Under the pieces are notes generated by a model. It was not told where the DNA came from and did no database searches. It was given only the letters and a program-made list of their open reading frames with translations. The position numbers and the translations under genes are program-made. 13,534 nt of DNA. Source: Bacteroidota bacterium. Lineage in GTDB: Bacteria > Bacteroidota > Bacteroidia > JAADEI01. Shown here one piece after another: positions 6,639-13,209 of this stretch (positions are counted from its first letter, which is position 1; every line of letters starts with the position of its first letter). Where the stretch lies: contig JAJRPU010000048.1 in NCBI GenBank assembly GCA_024280615.1, positions 1-13,534 of the forward strand. The letters are read 5' to 3'.

Positions 6639-7979
6639 GAGTTCCCTTAGTTTGTTAGCAACCACTTCAAGCCGATTCTCTCGTGACCCTTTAACAAAAA
6701 TGTATTGTTTGTCTTTGTATTGGCTTAAGGAATTTAAAAAGTCTTTATTGTTTGCAGAGTCAAACCATTTAATATGATTTTTCTGCAAAACATACATAAG
6801 GTCTTTCCATTCTCTGCCCACACATATTATCTCATCATCATTGTTTTTAATTCTAAGCACAAAGTCAAGAATTTTTCTGTGCAGTTGAAGGCTTTCTTTT
6901 CCAAGTTCTTTCATGCTACCAATGATGAATAGTCTGTTCTGTTTAGCAAATTCTGCAAAGCTTTTAAGACTTTCCAGCATACTGTCCGGATTGGCGTTAT
7001 ATGCATCAAACCATAACCAATTTTTCCCCAATTTAATTAAGTTGGAACGCATTTCAACAGGTTGGAAGGTTGAAATTCTCTGTGCAACCAGTCGTAAAGG
7101 AATGCCGTGTTTTAAACCTATGGAAACAGCAGCCAAAATATTGTATAAGTTGTATTTTCCAGATAGTTGCGTGAAGAAAGTAATATCAGCAGGTTTCTTA
7201 ATGCCAATATTTAAAAAAGGATTAGCACTCACTATCTTTCCGATAACTTTTCCTTTTTTAGTTCCATAGTAAATTTTATTTGTTTTAATTATAGAGCTTT
7301 GAGTGATGAGTAGTTGGTCATCGCAATTGACATATAGGGTTTTTCCATAAGAGTCAATCCATCTATATAGCTCTGTTTTGGCTTTTATGACTCCTTCAAA
7401 GGAGCCGAAGCCTTCCAGATGAGCCCTGCCAATGTTTGTGATTAATCCCTCTGTTGGACGTGCAATATGACATAAAAATTCAATTTCGCCTATATGATTA
7501 GCACCTAACTCAAGAACCAGAAAATCAATATCTTCTGGAGTGTTTAAAATGGTTATTGGCACACCAATATGATTATTGTAATTCTTCTCGGGCTGTGATA
7601 CTTTATAAAGCCCAGATAGGACATGTGTTGTAAGTGCTCGGGTAGTGGTCTTTCCTGAACTGCCAGTTATACCTATTATAGCCTTTGCTCGTATTCTTGA
7701 GCGGTACCAAGAAGCATATGATTGTAGAGTTTTTAAAGTATCTGAAACTATGATGACGTTTTCCCGAGAGAGGGTTGGGTCCGATGAAATGGCTCCCACC
7801 GCTCCCTTAGACAAAGCTTCGTTAACATATTGATTTCCGTGCGTTTTAGTGCCTGGTAATGCCCAGAATAACTCTCCACCCCTAATTTCTCTTGTATCAA
7901 AAACTACCTTCCTGCTTTGCTTATGAAGGACATATATTTTGTTTAGTAGCTCACTGTTTAATTTCTCAATCCGAAGCAT
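6627..7979 (-). CDS. murF: UDP-N-acetylmuramoyl-tripeptide--D-alanyl-D-alanine ligase
   Basis: MurF is the cytoplasmic ATP-dependent ligase that adds D-Ala-D-Ala to the UDP-MurNAc tripeptide, the last soluble step of peptidoglycan precursor synthesis. The 450-residue protein has the usual length and order. The N-terminal UDP-substrate domain contains FDTREIRGGELFWALPG (27-43). The P-loop is GITGSSGKTT (103-112), followed by YNNHIGVP (134-141) and ELGANHIGEIE (157-167). The Mur-ligase lysine, which is usually carbamylated, is probably Lys201 (AKTELY), and the C-terminal domain carries FDAYNANPDSM. The start is ATG 7979. It is 119 nt downstream of gldJ on the same strand. Co-transcription with gldJ is possible, but no promoter or terminator in the gap is convincing. 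Confidence 0.96.
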   Translation of the reverse strand: MLRIEKLNSELLNKIYVLHKQSRKVVFDTREIRGGELFWALPGTKTHGNQYVNEALSKGAVGAISSDPTLSRENVIIVSDTLKTLQSYASWYRSRIRAKAIIGITGSSGKTTTRALTTHVLSGLYKVSQPEKNYNNHIGVPITILNTPEDIDFLVLELGANHIGEIEFLCHIARPTEGLITNIGRAHLEGFGSFEGVIKAKTELYRWIDSYGKTLYVNCDDQLLITQSSIIKTNKIYYGTKKGKVIGKIVSANPFLNIGIKKPADITFFTQLSGKYNLYNILAAVSIGLKHGIPLRLVAQRISTFQPVEMRSNLIKLGKNWLWFDAYNANPDSMLESLKSFAEFAKQNRLFIIGSMKELGKESLQLHRKILDFVLRIKNNDDEIICVGREWKDLMYVLQKNHIKWFDSANNKDFLNSLSQYKDKQYIFVKGSRENRLEVVANKLRELFSD

Positions 7980-8078
7980 ATTTCCTATCTTCTAATCCTT
8001 AGCCTCAATTATATTTGTCAGGACTTATTTTAACATAGCAGAGTCTTGTTACTTGAGATATTTGCGGGAGCAAAACAA

Positions 8079-8098
8079 GTTAAACCCAGTTAAATCCC
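8079..8098. repeat. Tandem 10-base imperfect repeat after gldJ
   Basis: GTTAAACCCA is followed directly by GTTAAATCCC, two 10-base units differing at two positions, immediately beyond the gldJ stop. The rest of the 119-base gldJ-murF gap shows no strong hairpin and no TAnnTTTG box. No function is evident and the repeat may be chance. Confidence 0.4.
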
Positions 8099-9568
8099 TT
8101 ATTTTCTTCCTTTCGGTCTGACCCTGAACCATTTACCTGCTTCAAATTGATTGCCCTGTGGGGAGCCGACGCGAGTCATAGCACAGCGGAACCCAATGAA
8201 TGCAGTAGATTGATTTTGGTCAAGAGCACGTCTGGTTCCCGGAACAAGCCAAAACGGACCATCTGCCCAATGTCCCCCTTTGTAGACCCTTATTTCATCG
8301 TTGATAAGAGTTGATTTGCCATAATCGTAAGAGATTTCAGACATTTCATCACCGTCTTTAAATGCTCTGTAATCAGACCATTTGTAATTCAACCTATTAG
8401 CGTTCTCTTCCTCGGTAACAGGAACATATCTTAATCTACCAAGGCTATCCTTTTCAAGAGGAACTCCTTCTTCGTCTACAGCAAGCTTCATAAACACGTT
8501 CCCACGAAATGAATTAAGGTCATCAGCATCCATTGGAGTAAATGGTCGGTAGACGTCCGCTACCCATTCGGCAACATTGCCCGCCATATTGTAGAGTCCA
8601 AAGTCATTAGGCATAAATGAGTTTACTGGAGCAGTGGGACAAGCCGCATCGTTTAACGCACCTGCTATACCCATATAATCACCCTCACCTCTCTTGAAGT
8701 TCGCAAGGAATGCACCCCACCAACCACCGTGAACAGGATACCTCAGACCATATCCATTCCACGGGAACACCTTGGTTTCAAGCCACATTTCTTCGCCAGG
8801 GGCAAAAAGATTCCCAACCATTGCCCATGCAGCATATTCCCATTCTGCCTCGGTAGGAAGCCTGTAATCTGGTAGCAAAATCCCGTCTTCTAAGCGGACA
8901 CGTCGCTCCCCAGTCCCGGTTGGATTTAGGTCAGGAAGGTATCTCCTAACCATTCCTTCATACTGTCCAGCCAGATATGCCTCCGTGTTGAAGTTGTCCT
9001 CGTTTGTCTGATTGGGATTAGGTTCTAATATGCCCTCCCTGATAAGAATCATTTCGTTAACCCTATCGGTTCTCCATTTTGCAAATTCGGTTGCCTGTAC
9101 CCAACTAACACCAACCACGGGATAAAAGTTATATGCAGGATGACGGAAATAGTATTTGACCAACGGCTCATTATATGCCAGGGGAGAACGCCACACAAAC
9201 GTGTCTGGAAGGGCATTCCATACAACTTCAGGAAAGTCTGTTCCAAAAACTCGTCTCAACCAGTAGATATATTCACGATAGTGGACATTGGCTATCTCCG
9301 TCTCATCCATATAAAATGAAGTTACTGTAACTCGTCTTGGATAAGCATTCCAATCATAAGCAATATCTTCTTCTGGATTACCCATTCTGAACGTACCGCC
9401 TTCAATAAGGACTAATCCAGGACCTGTTTCCTGACCGGGATAGTCCCTCACTTCAAACCCACCCCAGTCGGGATTATTGTATTCCCATCCTGTTACTTGG
9501 GATGTCTCTCTACGGCATCCGGAGAGCACAAGAGCTAAGACGCTTCCGAAAAGTATAACTTTTTTCAT
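8099..9568 (-). CDS. gldJ: Gliding motility / type IX secretion lipoprotein GldJ
   Basis: GldJ is an outer-membrane lipoprotein needed for gliding and for stability of other T9SS/Gld components in Flavobacterium. The product, 489 residues from the ATG at 9568, opens with MKKVILFGSVLALVLSGC, a clear lipoprotein signal with lipidated Cys18. The GldJ-type start TGWEYN follows, then one long SUMF1/FGE-type domain: GPGLVLIEGGTFRMG, SFYMDETEIAN, HPAYNFYPVVGVSW, YRLPTEAEWEYAAW, GLYNMAGNVAEWVADVYRP and a FIGFRCAM ending. GldK shares the fold, but these blocks fit GldJ better. The role is structural rather than formylglycine-generating, as known for the family. I chose 9568 because the signal peptide begins there, AAGGAAG precedes it, and the extra 20 residues back to 9628 cross a candidate promoter. 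murF follows on the same strand. Confidence 0.92.
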   Translation of the reverse strand: MKKVILFGSVLALVLSGCRRETSQVTGWEYNNPDWGGFEVRDYPGQETGPGLVLIEGGTFRMGNPEEDIAYDWNAYPRRVTVTSFYMDETEIANVHYREYIYWLRRVFGTDFPEVVWNALPDTFVWRSPLAYNEPLVKYYFRHPAYNFYPVVGVSWVQATEFAKWRTDRVNEMILIREGILEPNPNQTNEDNFNTEAYLAGQYEGMVRRYLPDLNPTGTGERRVRLEDGILLPDYRLPTEAEWEYAAWAMVGNLFAPGEEMWLETKVFPWNGYGLRYPVHGGWWGAFLANFKRGEGDYMGIAGALNDAACPTAPVNSFMPNDFGLYNMAGNVAEWVADVYRPFTPMDADDLNSFRGNVFMKLAVDEEGVPLEKDSLGRLRYVPVTEEENANRLNYKWSDYRAFKDGDEMSEISYDYGKSTLINDEIRVYKGGHWADGPFWLVPGTRRALDQNQSTAFIGFRCAMTRVGSPQGNQFEAGKWFRVRPKGRK

Positions 9569-9605
9569 CATGGCTTCCTTCGTTTCGTTTACATTTCCTT
9601 TTACG

Positions 9606-9647
9606 CAAAAATAACGCATTCCGTTCAATTAGTTGTATACAAAGTTA
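9606..9647 (-). promoter_or_regulatory. Two candidate -7 boxes upstream of gldJ
   Basis: On the minus strand TAACTTTG (9647-9640) and TATTTTTG (9613-9606) both match TAnnTTTG exactly, about 72 and 38 nt upstream of the gldJ ATG. Neither has a TTTG at the usual -33 distance. A 10-base palindrome, TTGTATACAA (9633-9642), partly overlaps the first box and could be an operator. Two -7 matches in one short gap support a gldJ promoter here without saying which one is used. Confidence 0.35.
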
Positions 9648-9671
9648 ATAAAGATGGAACTAATTGAATGG
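9621..9671. repeat. 14-bp inverted repeat between gldJ and gmhB
   Basis: CCGTTCAATTAGTT (9621-9634) and AACTAATTGAATGG (9658-9671) form 11 perfect pairs plus a G-T wobble and two G-C pairs, around a 23-nt loop. The loop contains the TAACTTTG box for gldJ. On the + strand it also contains the ATG at 9654 of a possible small gene. It lacks a T-run directly after the stem, so it is not an obvious intrinsic terminator. It could be a regulator-binding site or an mRNA structure in a gldJ leader. Confidence 0.6.
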
Positions 9672-9836
9672 GGAGTTAACGTTTATCTAAGTAACCACTT
9701 GCATTTAAATCCTGTTCTAATGATCATAACTAAAGTGATTTTGTCCTTAGGAGTTACGGTTGTGGCTGTTTATCTTGTTTATAGGGCTTTGAAGTGGTTC
9801 TATAAAAAGGCTGATTTGAAGTGGTACGGAGATTAA
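9654..9836 (+). CDS. Possible small single-pass membrane protein (hypothetical)
   Basis: From ATG 9654 this frame encodes 60 residues with one hydrophobic segment (residues about 22-44, VLMIITKVILSLGVTVVAVY) followed by a Trp/Lys-rich tail, LKWFYKKADLKWYG. The tail comes from a 10-base direct repeat, TTGAAGTGGT, at 9789-9798 and 9816-9825. It would fill the otherwise empty gap between gldJ and gmhB, in the opposite orientation. Against it, the last 83 bases overlap the gmhB 3' end antisense, there is no clear Shine-Dalgarno, and no + strand promoter is visible. I do not recognise the protein. It could equally be an antisense shadow; conservation in relatives would decide. Confidence 0.28.
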   Translation: MELIEWGVNVYLSNHLHLNPVLMIITKVILSLGVTVVAVYLVYRALKWFYKKADLKWYGD

Positions 9837-10356
9837 TGATGTGTTCCTTTGCATCGGAAAGGGACGCGAAGGCTGGAACATGAGGAAAGGGACTGTGGGA
9901 CCCAATGAACACTGGGTTGCTTCCTATTCTTACTGCAAGTAGGATATCTCTTATGTCATCTCCCACAAACACCGATTGGCGAGGGTTAACGTCTGTGAAG
10001 ATGTGAACTAAGCGACTAATCATTCCGTAGGCAGGTTTCCGACATAAACATGTGCCTTCAAGATGAGGACAGAAAAAGATTCCGTTGATGTATACTCCGG
10101 CATCTCTTAGTCTATTTGACAAAAAGTGGTGTATATCTAAAAGGGCTTCTATTGTCATGATTCCTTTTCCGATTCCCTGTTGATTGGTAATGATAAAGAT
10201 TCTGTGAAAGAAGGGAGATATTTCCCTTAGAGTGTCAACAACTTCAGGGAGGAATTCAAACTCTTCAACTCGTGTTATGTAGCCTTCAACTTTACGCTTG
10301 TTTATGACTCCGTCTCTATCAAGGAAAAGTGTCCACTTGCTTGAATTATTGGTCAT
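9754..10356 (-). CDS. gmhB: D-glycero-D-manno-heptose 1,7-bisphosphate 7-phosphatase (HAD family)
   Basis: GmhB removes the C7 phosphate from heptose 1,7-bisphosphate on the way to ADP-heptose for lipopolysaccharide. The 200-residue protein has HAD motif I DRDGVIN (nucleophile Asp13, acid/base Asp15), motif II TNQQGIGKG (57-65) and motif III VGDDIRD (131-137). The family zinc loop is present at Cys96, His98, Cys103 and Cys105, shorter than in E. coli GmhB. The last 25 residues or so (RTTSNQPFYRTTSKPYKQDK and following, from 177) are polar and Pro/Gln-rich and lie outside the HAD fold. They are antisense to a possible small + strand gene. The ATG at 10356 overlaps the end of gmhA by 11 nt, so expression is coupled. 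A related histidinol-phosphatase activity is possible, but the gmhA neighbour favours heptose. Confidence 0.92.
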   Translation of the reverse strand: MTNNSSKWTLFLDRDGVINKRKVEGYITRVEEFEFLPEVVDTLREISPFFHRIFIITNQQGIGKGIMTIEALLDIHHFLSNRLRDAGVYINGIFFCPHLEGTCLCRKPAYGMISRLVHIFTDVNPRQSVFVGDDIRDILLAVRIGSNPVFIGSHSPFPHVPAFASLSDAKEHIINLRTTSNQPFYRTTSKPYKQDKQPQP

Positions 10357-10936
10357 TTAGGAGCATTTCTTCAACCATTTGACAAATTATGTGTCCAATT
10401 ATCTTATGCATTTCCTGTATTATTGGTGTATCTGTGGAGGGAATCACTATGGAAAAATCAGTTAATTTAGCCATTGCAGAGCCTTTCTGTCCTGTAAATC
10501 CAACCGTTATAATCTTTGCTTTCTTGGCTTCCTCAATAGCTTTCAGGACATTGCGAGACTGTCCGGAGGTGGAAAATGCCCATAATAGGTCTCCTTGCTT
10601 GCCAAGGGCTTTTACTTGACGGGCAAAAACCTCTTCATAGCCATAGTCATTGGCTATTGCAGTTAAGGCAGCAGTGCTTTGGTGTAGGACAATAGCAGGG
10701 TAAGGATTCCTATCGTTTTTGAAGCGTCCAATGAGTTCTCCTGCGAGGTGGTCTGCGTCAGTGGCACTTCCTCCATTACCACATAATAATACTTTGTTTC
10801 CCGATTTGATAACGGAATAGGTAGCTTGAATTATTTGCGTTATAGTGAGAAGAATTGCTGTTTGGGAAATGATGTTTTCTATTACTTTTTGTCTCTCTAG
10901 TAAAAATGTTTTTATCCTGTCTTCAATTGCTCTCAC
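10346..10936 (-). CDS. gmhA: Sedoheptulose-7-phosphate isomerase (phosphoheptose isomerase)
   Basis: GmhA converts sedoheptulose 7-phosphate to D-glycero-D-manno-heptose 7-phosphate, the first step of ADP-heptose synthesis. The 196-residue protein is a single SIS domain. The signature GNGGSATDADHLAGEL spans 53-68, STSGQS binds phosphate at 122-127, and QEMHKIIGH is near the C-terminus. His63, Glu67, Gln174 and His182 all sit two residues after the E. coli metal/catalytic residues His61, Glu65, Gln172 and His180, which supports both function and start. The start codon is GTG 10936; no in-frame ATG occurs early. gmhB overlaps its end. The kinase/adenylyltransferase of the pathway (HldE) is not in the window. 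trmD begins 42 nt away on the other strand, so this is a divergent promoter region. Confidence 0.95.
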   Translation of the reverse strand: MRAIEDRIKTFLLERQKVIENIISQTAILLTITQIIQATYSVIKSGNKVLLCGNGGSATDADHLAGELIGRFKNDRNPYPAIVLHQSTAALTAIANDYGYEEVFARQVKALGKQGDLLWAFSTSGQSRNVLKAIEEAKKAKIITVGFTGQKGSAMAKLTDFSIVIPSTDTPIIQEMHKIIGHIICQMVEEMLLNDQ

Positions 10937-10978
10937 CCTTTGTATGTATTTTAGAGTAAAAATAAGCTGTCAGAGACA

Positions 10979-11698
10979 ATGAGGATAGATGTAGTTGCTG
11001 TAATACCGCAAATAGTTAGTTGCTTCATTGATTATTCTATTATCAAACGGGCGAGAGAAAAAGGTATTGTGTCAATTTATGTTCATGACCTCAGGGACTA
11101 CGGCATTGGGAGATACAGGCAGATAGACGATTTACCTTATGGGGGCGGGGCAGGTATGGTTCTGAGACCGGAGCCGTATGCTAAAATAATAGATAAGTTG
11201 ACCGCGGAAAGAGATTATGATGAGATAATTATGCTTTCACCGGCAGGAGAACTTTTTGACCAACAGTTGGCAAATCAGTTATCTATGCAAAAGAACATAC
11301 TTATATTATGTGGACATTACAAGGGTGTTGATGAGCGTGTTACTCAACTGTTTGCCACTAAAGAAATTTCTATTGGTGACTATGTACTTACCGCGGGAGA
11401 GCTGGCTGCAGCAGTTGTTATAGATTCAGTAGTAAGACTTTTACCCGGTGTTTTAGGGGACGAGATTTCTGCATTGACTGATAGCTTTCAAGATGGTTTG
11501 CTTGCACCACCTGTATATACCAGACCCCCAGAGTTTAGAGGTTTAAGAGTTCCTGATGTATTAAGGAGTGGAAACCATGCTAAGATAGCTGAGTGGCAGT
11601 GGGAACAAGCTCTTGAAAGAACAAAACAGAGAAGGCCAGACCTGTATCAAAAATTTATTGAAAAGGCTCATCATATTAATAAAAAAGGTCAAAAATGA
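10979..11698 (+). CDS. trmD: tRNA (guanine(37)-N1)-methyltransferase
   Basis: TrmD methylates G37 next to the anticodon of a subset of tRNAs using S-adenosylmethionine, preventing +1 frameshifts. The 239-residue protein has the SPOUT trefoil-knot motifs: DDLPYGGGAGMVLRPEP (50-66), LSPAGELFDQ (86-95), LCGHYKGVDERV (110-121) and EISIGDYVLTAGELAA (129-144). The catalytic block is DSFQDGLLAPPVYTRP with Asp168, followed by VLRSGNH (194-200). It starts at ATG 10979 and its stop overlaps the bshA start as ATGA. It is detached from the rpsP-rimM-trmD-rplS arrangement common in other bacteria. A weak promoter candidate, ATTG-N18-TATTTTAG (10925-10954), lies upstream over the gmhA 5' end; it has mismatches in both boxes. 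Confidence 0.98.
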   Translation: MRIDVVAVIPQIVSCFIDYSIIKRAREKGIVSIYVHDLRDYGIGRYRQIDDLPYGGGAGMVLRPEPYAKIIDKLTAERDYDEIIMLSPAGELFDQQLANQLSMQKNILILCGHYKGVDERVTQLFATKEISIGDYVLTAGELAAAVVIDSVVRLLPGVLGDEISALTDSFQDGLLAPPVYTRPPEFRGLRVPDVLRSGNHAKIAEWQWEQALERTKQRRPDLYQKFIEKAHHINKKGQK

Positions 11699-12876
11699 AA
11701 ATTGGTATTGTTTGTTATCCAACCTTTGGAGGCAGTGGAATAGTGGCTACTGAACTGGCTCACGAACTGGCTATACGTGGAAATGAAGTTCACTTGATTA
11801 GTTATTCCAGACCAGTTAGGATGTATCGTGGAGATGGACTCTATTTTTTCCACCAAATTCCTGTAATGATTTACCCTCTTTTTGAATATCCCCCTTATGA
11901 ATCTGCATTAGTGAGCAGATTGGTTGAAATAGCACTGACTCAGGAACTTGACCTTCTCCATGTCCATTATGCCGTTCCTTTTGCAGGAGCAGCCTATATG
12001 ACAAAACAGATTTTACTACAACAACATAACAAACACCTGCCCTATATTGTAACCCTACATGGCACAGATATAACCCTAGTAGGGAGAGATAAATCTTTTG
12101 CTCCCGTTGTCCAATTCGGTTTATATAACGCAGATGCAATTACGTCTGTGAGCAATTACCTTAAATCAGAAACAGTTAAAAATTTTAAAATCCCTCAGGA
12201 ACGTATACAGGTAATTTATAATTTCATAAATACCGCACAGCACAATAGAGCATATTGCCAGAAAGCTCAATATTTAGAAAGGTGGAGACGGTTCTTAGCA
12301 CCTAGGAATGAGTTTCTTATATGTCATATTTCAAACTTTAGACCATTGAAAAGAATTGATATTCTTTTACAAGCCTTCAAAATTGTTTTGGATAATGGGT
12401 TGAACGCAAAGCTTGTCCTTGTGGGTGACGGTCCGGAAAGGCAAAATATGGAACTGATGGCTCGTGATTTGGGACTTGAAGATAAGGCTCTATTCCTCGG
12501 AGTTCAAGAAGACATTAGAGATATATTGTGCATTAGTGACCTATTTGTATTAACTTCCGAATCTGAAAGTTTTGGACTAGTCTTGTTAGAAGCCATGGCT
12601 ATGGGGTGCCCGATAGTGGCATCAAAAACTGGAGGTATCCCTGAAGTGGTTAGAGATGACCTTGAAGGACTGTTATGTCCAGTTAATGATATTAAATCTT
12701 TTGCCGATGCTATCTTGAAGATTCTAACGAATCCAGATTTGCATAGAAAATATGTTAACAATGCAATTAAGAGGGCGAGAGATTTTGATACTTCCAAAAT
12801 AATACCTGAATATGAATGGCTTTATAGACACGTTAAGAAAATTGTCTCACGGGAACTATTTGACCCTTCAAATTAG
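11695..12876 (+). CDS. bshA: N-acetyl-alpha-D-glucosaminyl L-malate synthase (bacillithiol synthesis)
   Basis: BshA is a GT4-family glycosyltransferase that joins GlcNAc from UDP-GlcNAc to L-malate, the first step to bacillithiol. The 393-residue protein shows the family-specific N-terminus: KIGIVCYPTFGGSGIVATEL (2-21), YPLFEYPPYESALVSR (60-75), LHVHYAVP (88-95) and TLHGTDITLVG (120-130). The GT-B donor-site motifs follow: RPLKRID (216-222), VGDGPERQ (243-250) and the EX7E pair Glu291/Glu299 (ESFGLVLLE), then GGIPEVV. Other GT4 enzymes lack the combined YPPY and HGTDITLVG blocks, so the call is firm. It overlaps trmD by four bases (ATGA). tRNA-Val begins 15 nt after its stop, so all three may share a transcript. 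bshB and bshC are not in the window. Confidence 0.93.
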   Translation: MKIGIVCYPTFGGSGIVATELAHELAIRGNEVHLISYSRPVRMYRGDGLYFFHQIPVMIYPLFEYPPYESALVSRLVEIALTQELDLLHVHYAVPFAGAAYMTKQILLQQHNKHLPYIVTLHGTDITLVGRDKSFAPVVQFGLYNADAITSVSNYLKSETVKNFKIPQERIQVIYNFINTAQHNRAYCQKAQYLERWRRFLAPRNEFLICHISNFRPLKRIDILLQAFKIVLDNGLNAKLVLVGDGPERQNMELMARDLGLEDKALFLGVQEDIRDILCISDLFVLTSESESFGLVLLEAMAMGCPIVASKTGGIPEVVRDDLEGLLCPVNDIKSFADAILKILTNPDLHRKYVNNAIKRARDFDTSKIIPEYEWLYRHVKKIVSRELFDPSN

Positions 12877-12891
12877 TTTGAAAGCAGGGAA

Positions 12892-12965
12892 GGGCAGTTA
12901 GCTCAGTGGTTTAGAGCGCCGTCTTGACAGGACGGAGGTCGCAGGTTCGACTCCTGCACTGCCCA
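12892..12965 (+). tRNA. tRNA-Val (anticodon GAC)
   Basis: A complete 74-nt cloverleaf: acceptor GGGCAGT (12892-12898) with ACTGCCC (12958-12964), D-stem GCTC/GAGC, anticodon stem CCGTC/GACGG, and T-stem GCAGG/CCTGC around TTCGACT. The seven-base anticodon loop is TTGACAG, so positions 34-36 are GAC (12926-12928), reading GUC/GUU valine codons. The discriminator is A12965. The following bases are CG, so CCA is not encoded and must be added after transcription. It lies 15 nt after bshA. No T-rich intrinsic terminator follows on this strand. Confidence 0.95.
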
Positions 12966-13209
12966 CGAGGAAAAAGGTATATTTGGTCTTTTAGGATTTT
13001 GTTTTTGTATACATTATTCTGATAACTTTAATGAGGGCATGTCGCAGTTTTTTGAATGATAAATGATAATCTCTTTTGTCATGTTCTTTTTAGAACAATT
13101 CATTCATATATAGTTATTGAGAAAACAAAAAAGCCCCTCCGAAGAGGGGCTGGCTACAAATCTGTTTCTGTTTGGCTTAAACAAGTTGCTGAAGACTGTT
13201 TATAAAATC
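12966..13209. other. Convergent gap between tRNA-Val and the PorP/SprF gene
   Basis: This AT-rich 244-base stretch has no credible reading frame. It contains the PorP/SprF terminator and a short AT-rich hairpin, TGTTCT-TTTT-AGAACA (13082-13097). A chance-level TAnnTTTG match (TATATTTG, 12978-12985) on the + strand has no gene behind it. I see nothing else. Confidence 0.6.
13123..13151 (-). terminator. Rho-independent terminator for the PorP/SprF gene
   Basis: A perfect 8-bp stem, AGCCCCTC (13132-13139) with GAGGGGCT (13144-13151), closes a four-base loop that reads TTCG on the minus strand, a very stable tetraloop. The minus strand then runs TTTTTTGTTTTC. It sits about 58 nt beyond the stop at 13210, on the correct strand for that gene. 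Confidence 0.88.

Noticed and set aside
9569..9628. Upstream starts for gldJ (9628, 9619 or 9571)
   Set aside because: The lipoprotein signal begins at the MKK of 9568, AAGGAAG is best spaced for it, and the longer versions would cross a TATTTTTG promoter candidate.
12892..12965. Reading the tRNA as tRNA-Asp (GTC)
   Set aside because: The loop closed by CCGTC/GACGG is TTGACAG, whose central three bases are GAC, giving valine; GTC lies in the stem.
13082..13097. TGTTCT/AGAACA hairpin as a terminator
   Set aside because: The stem is six pairs and AT-rich with no T-run after it on either strand; the nearby 8-bp G/C stem with a T-tract is the better terminator.
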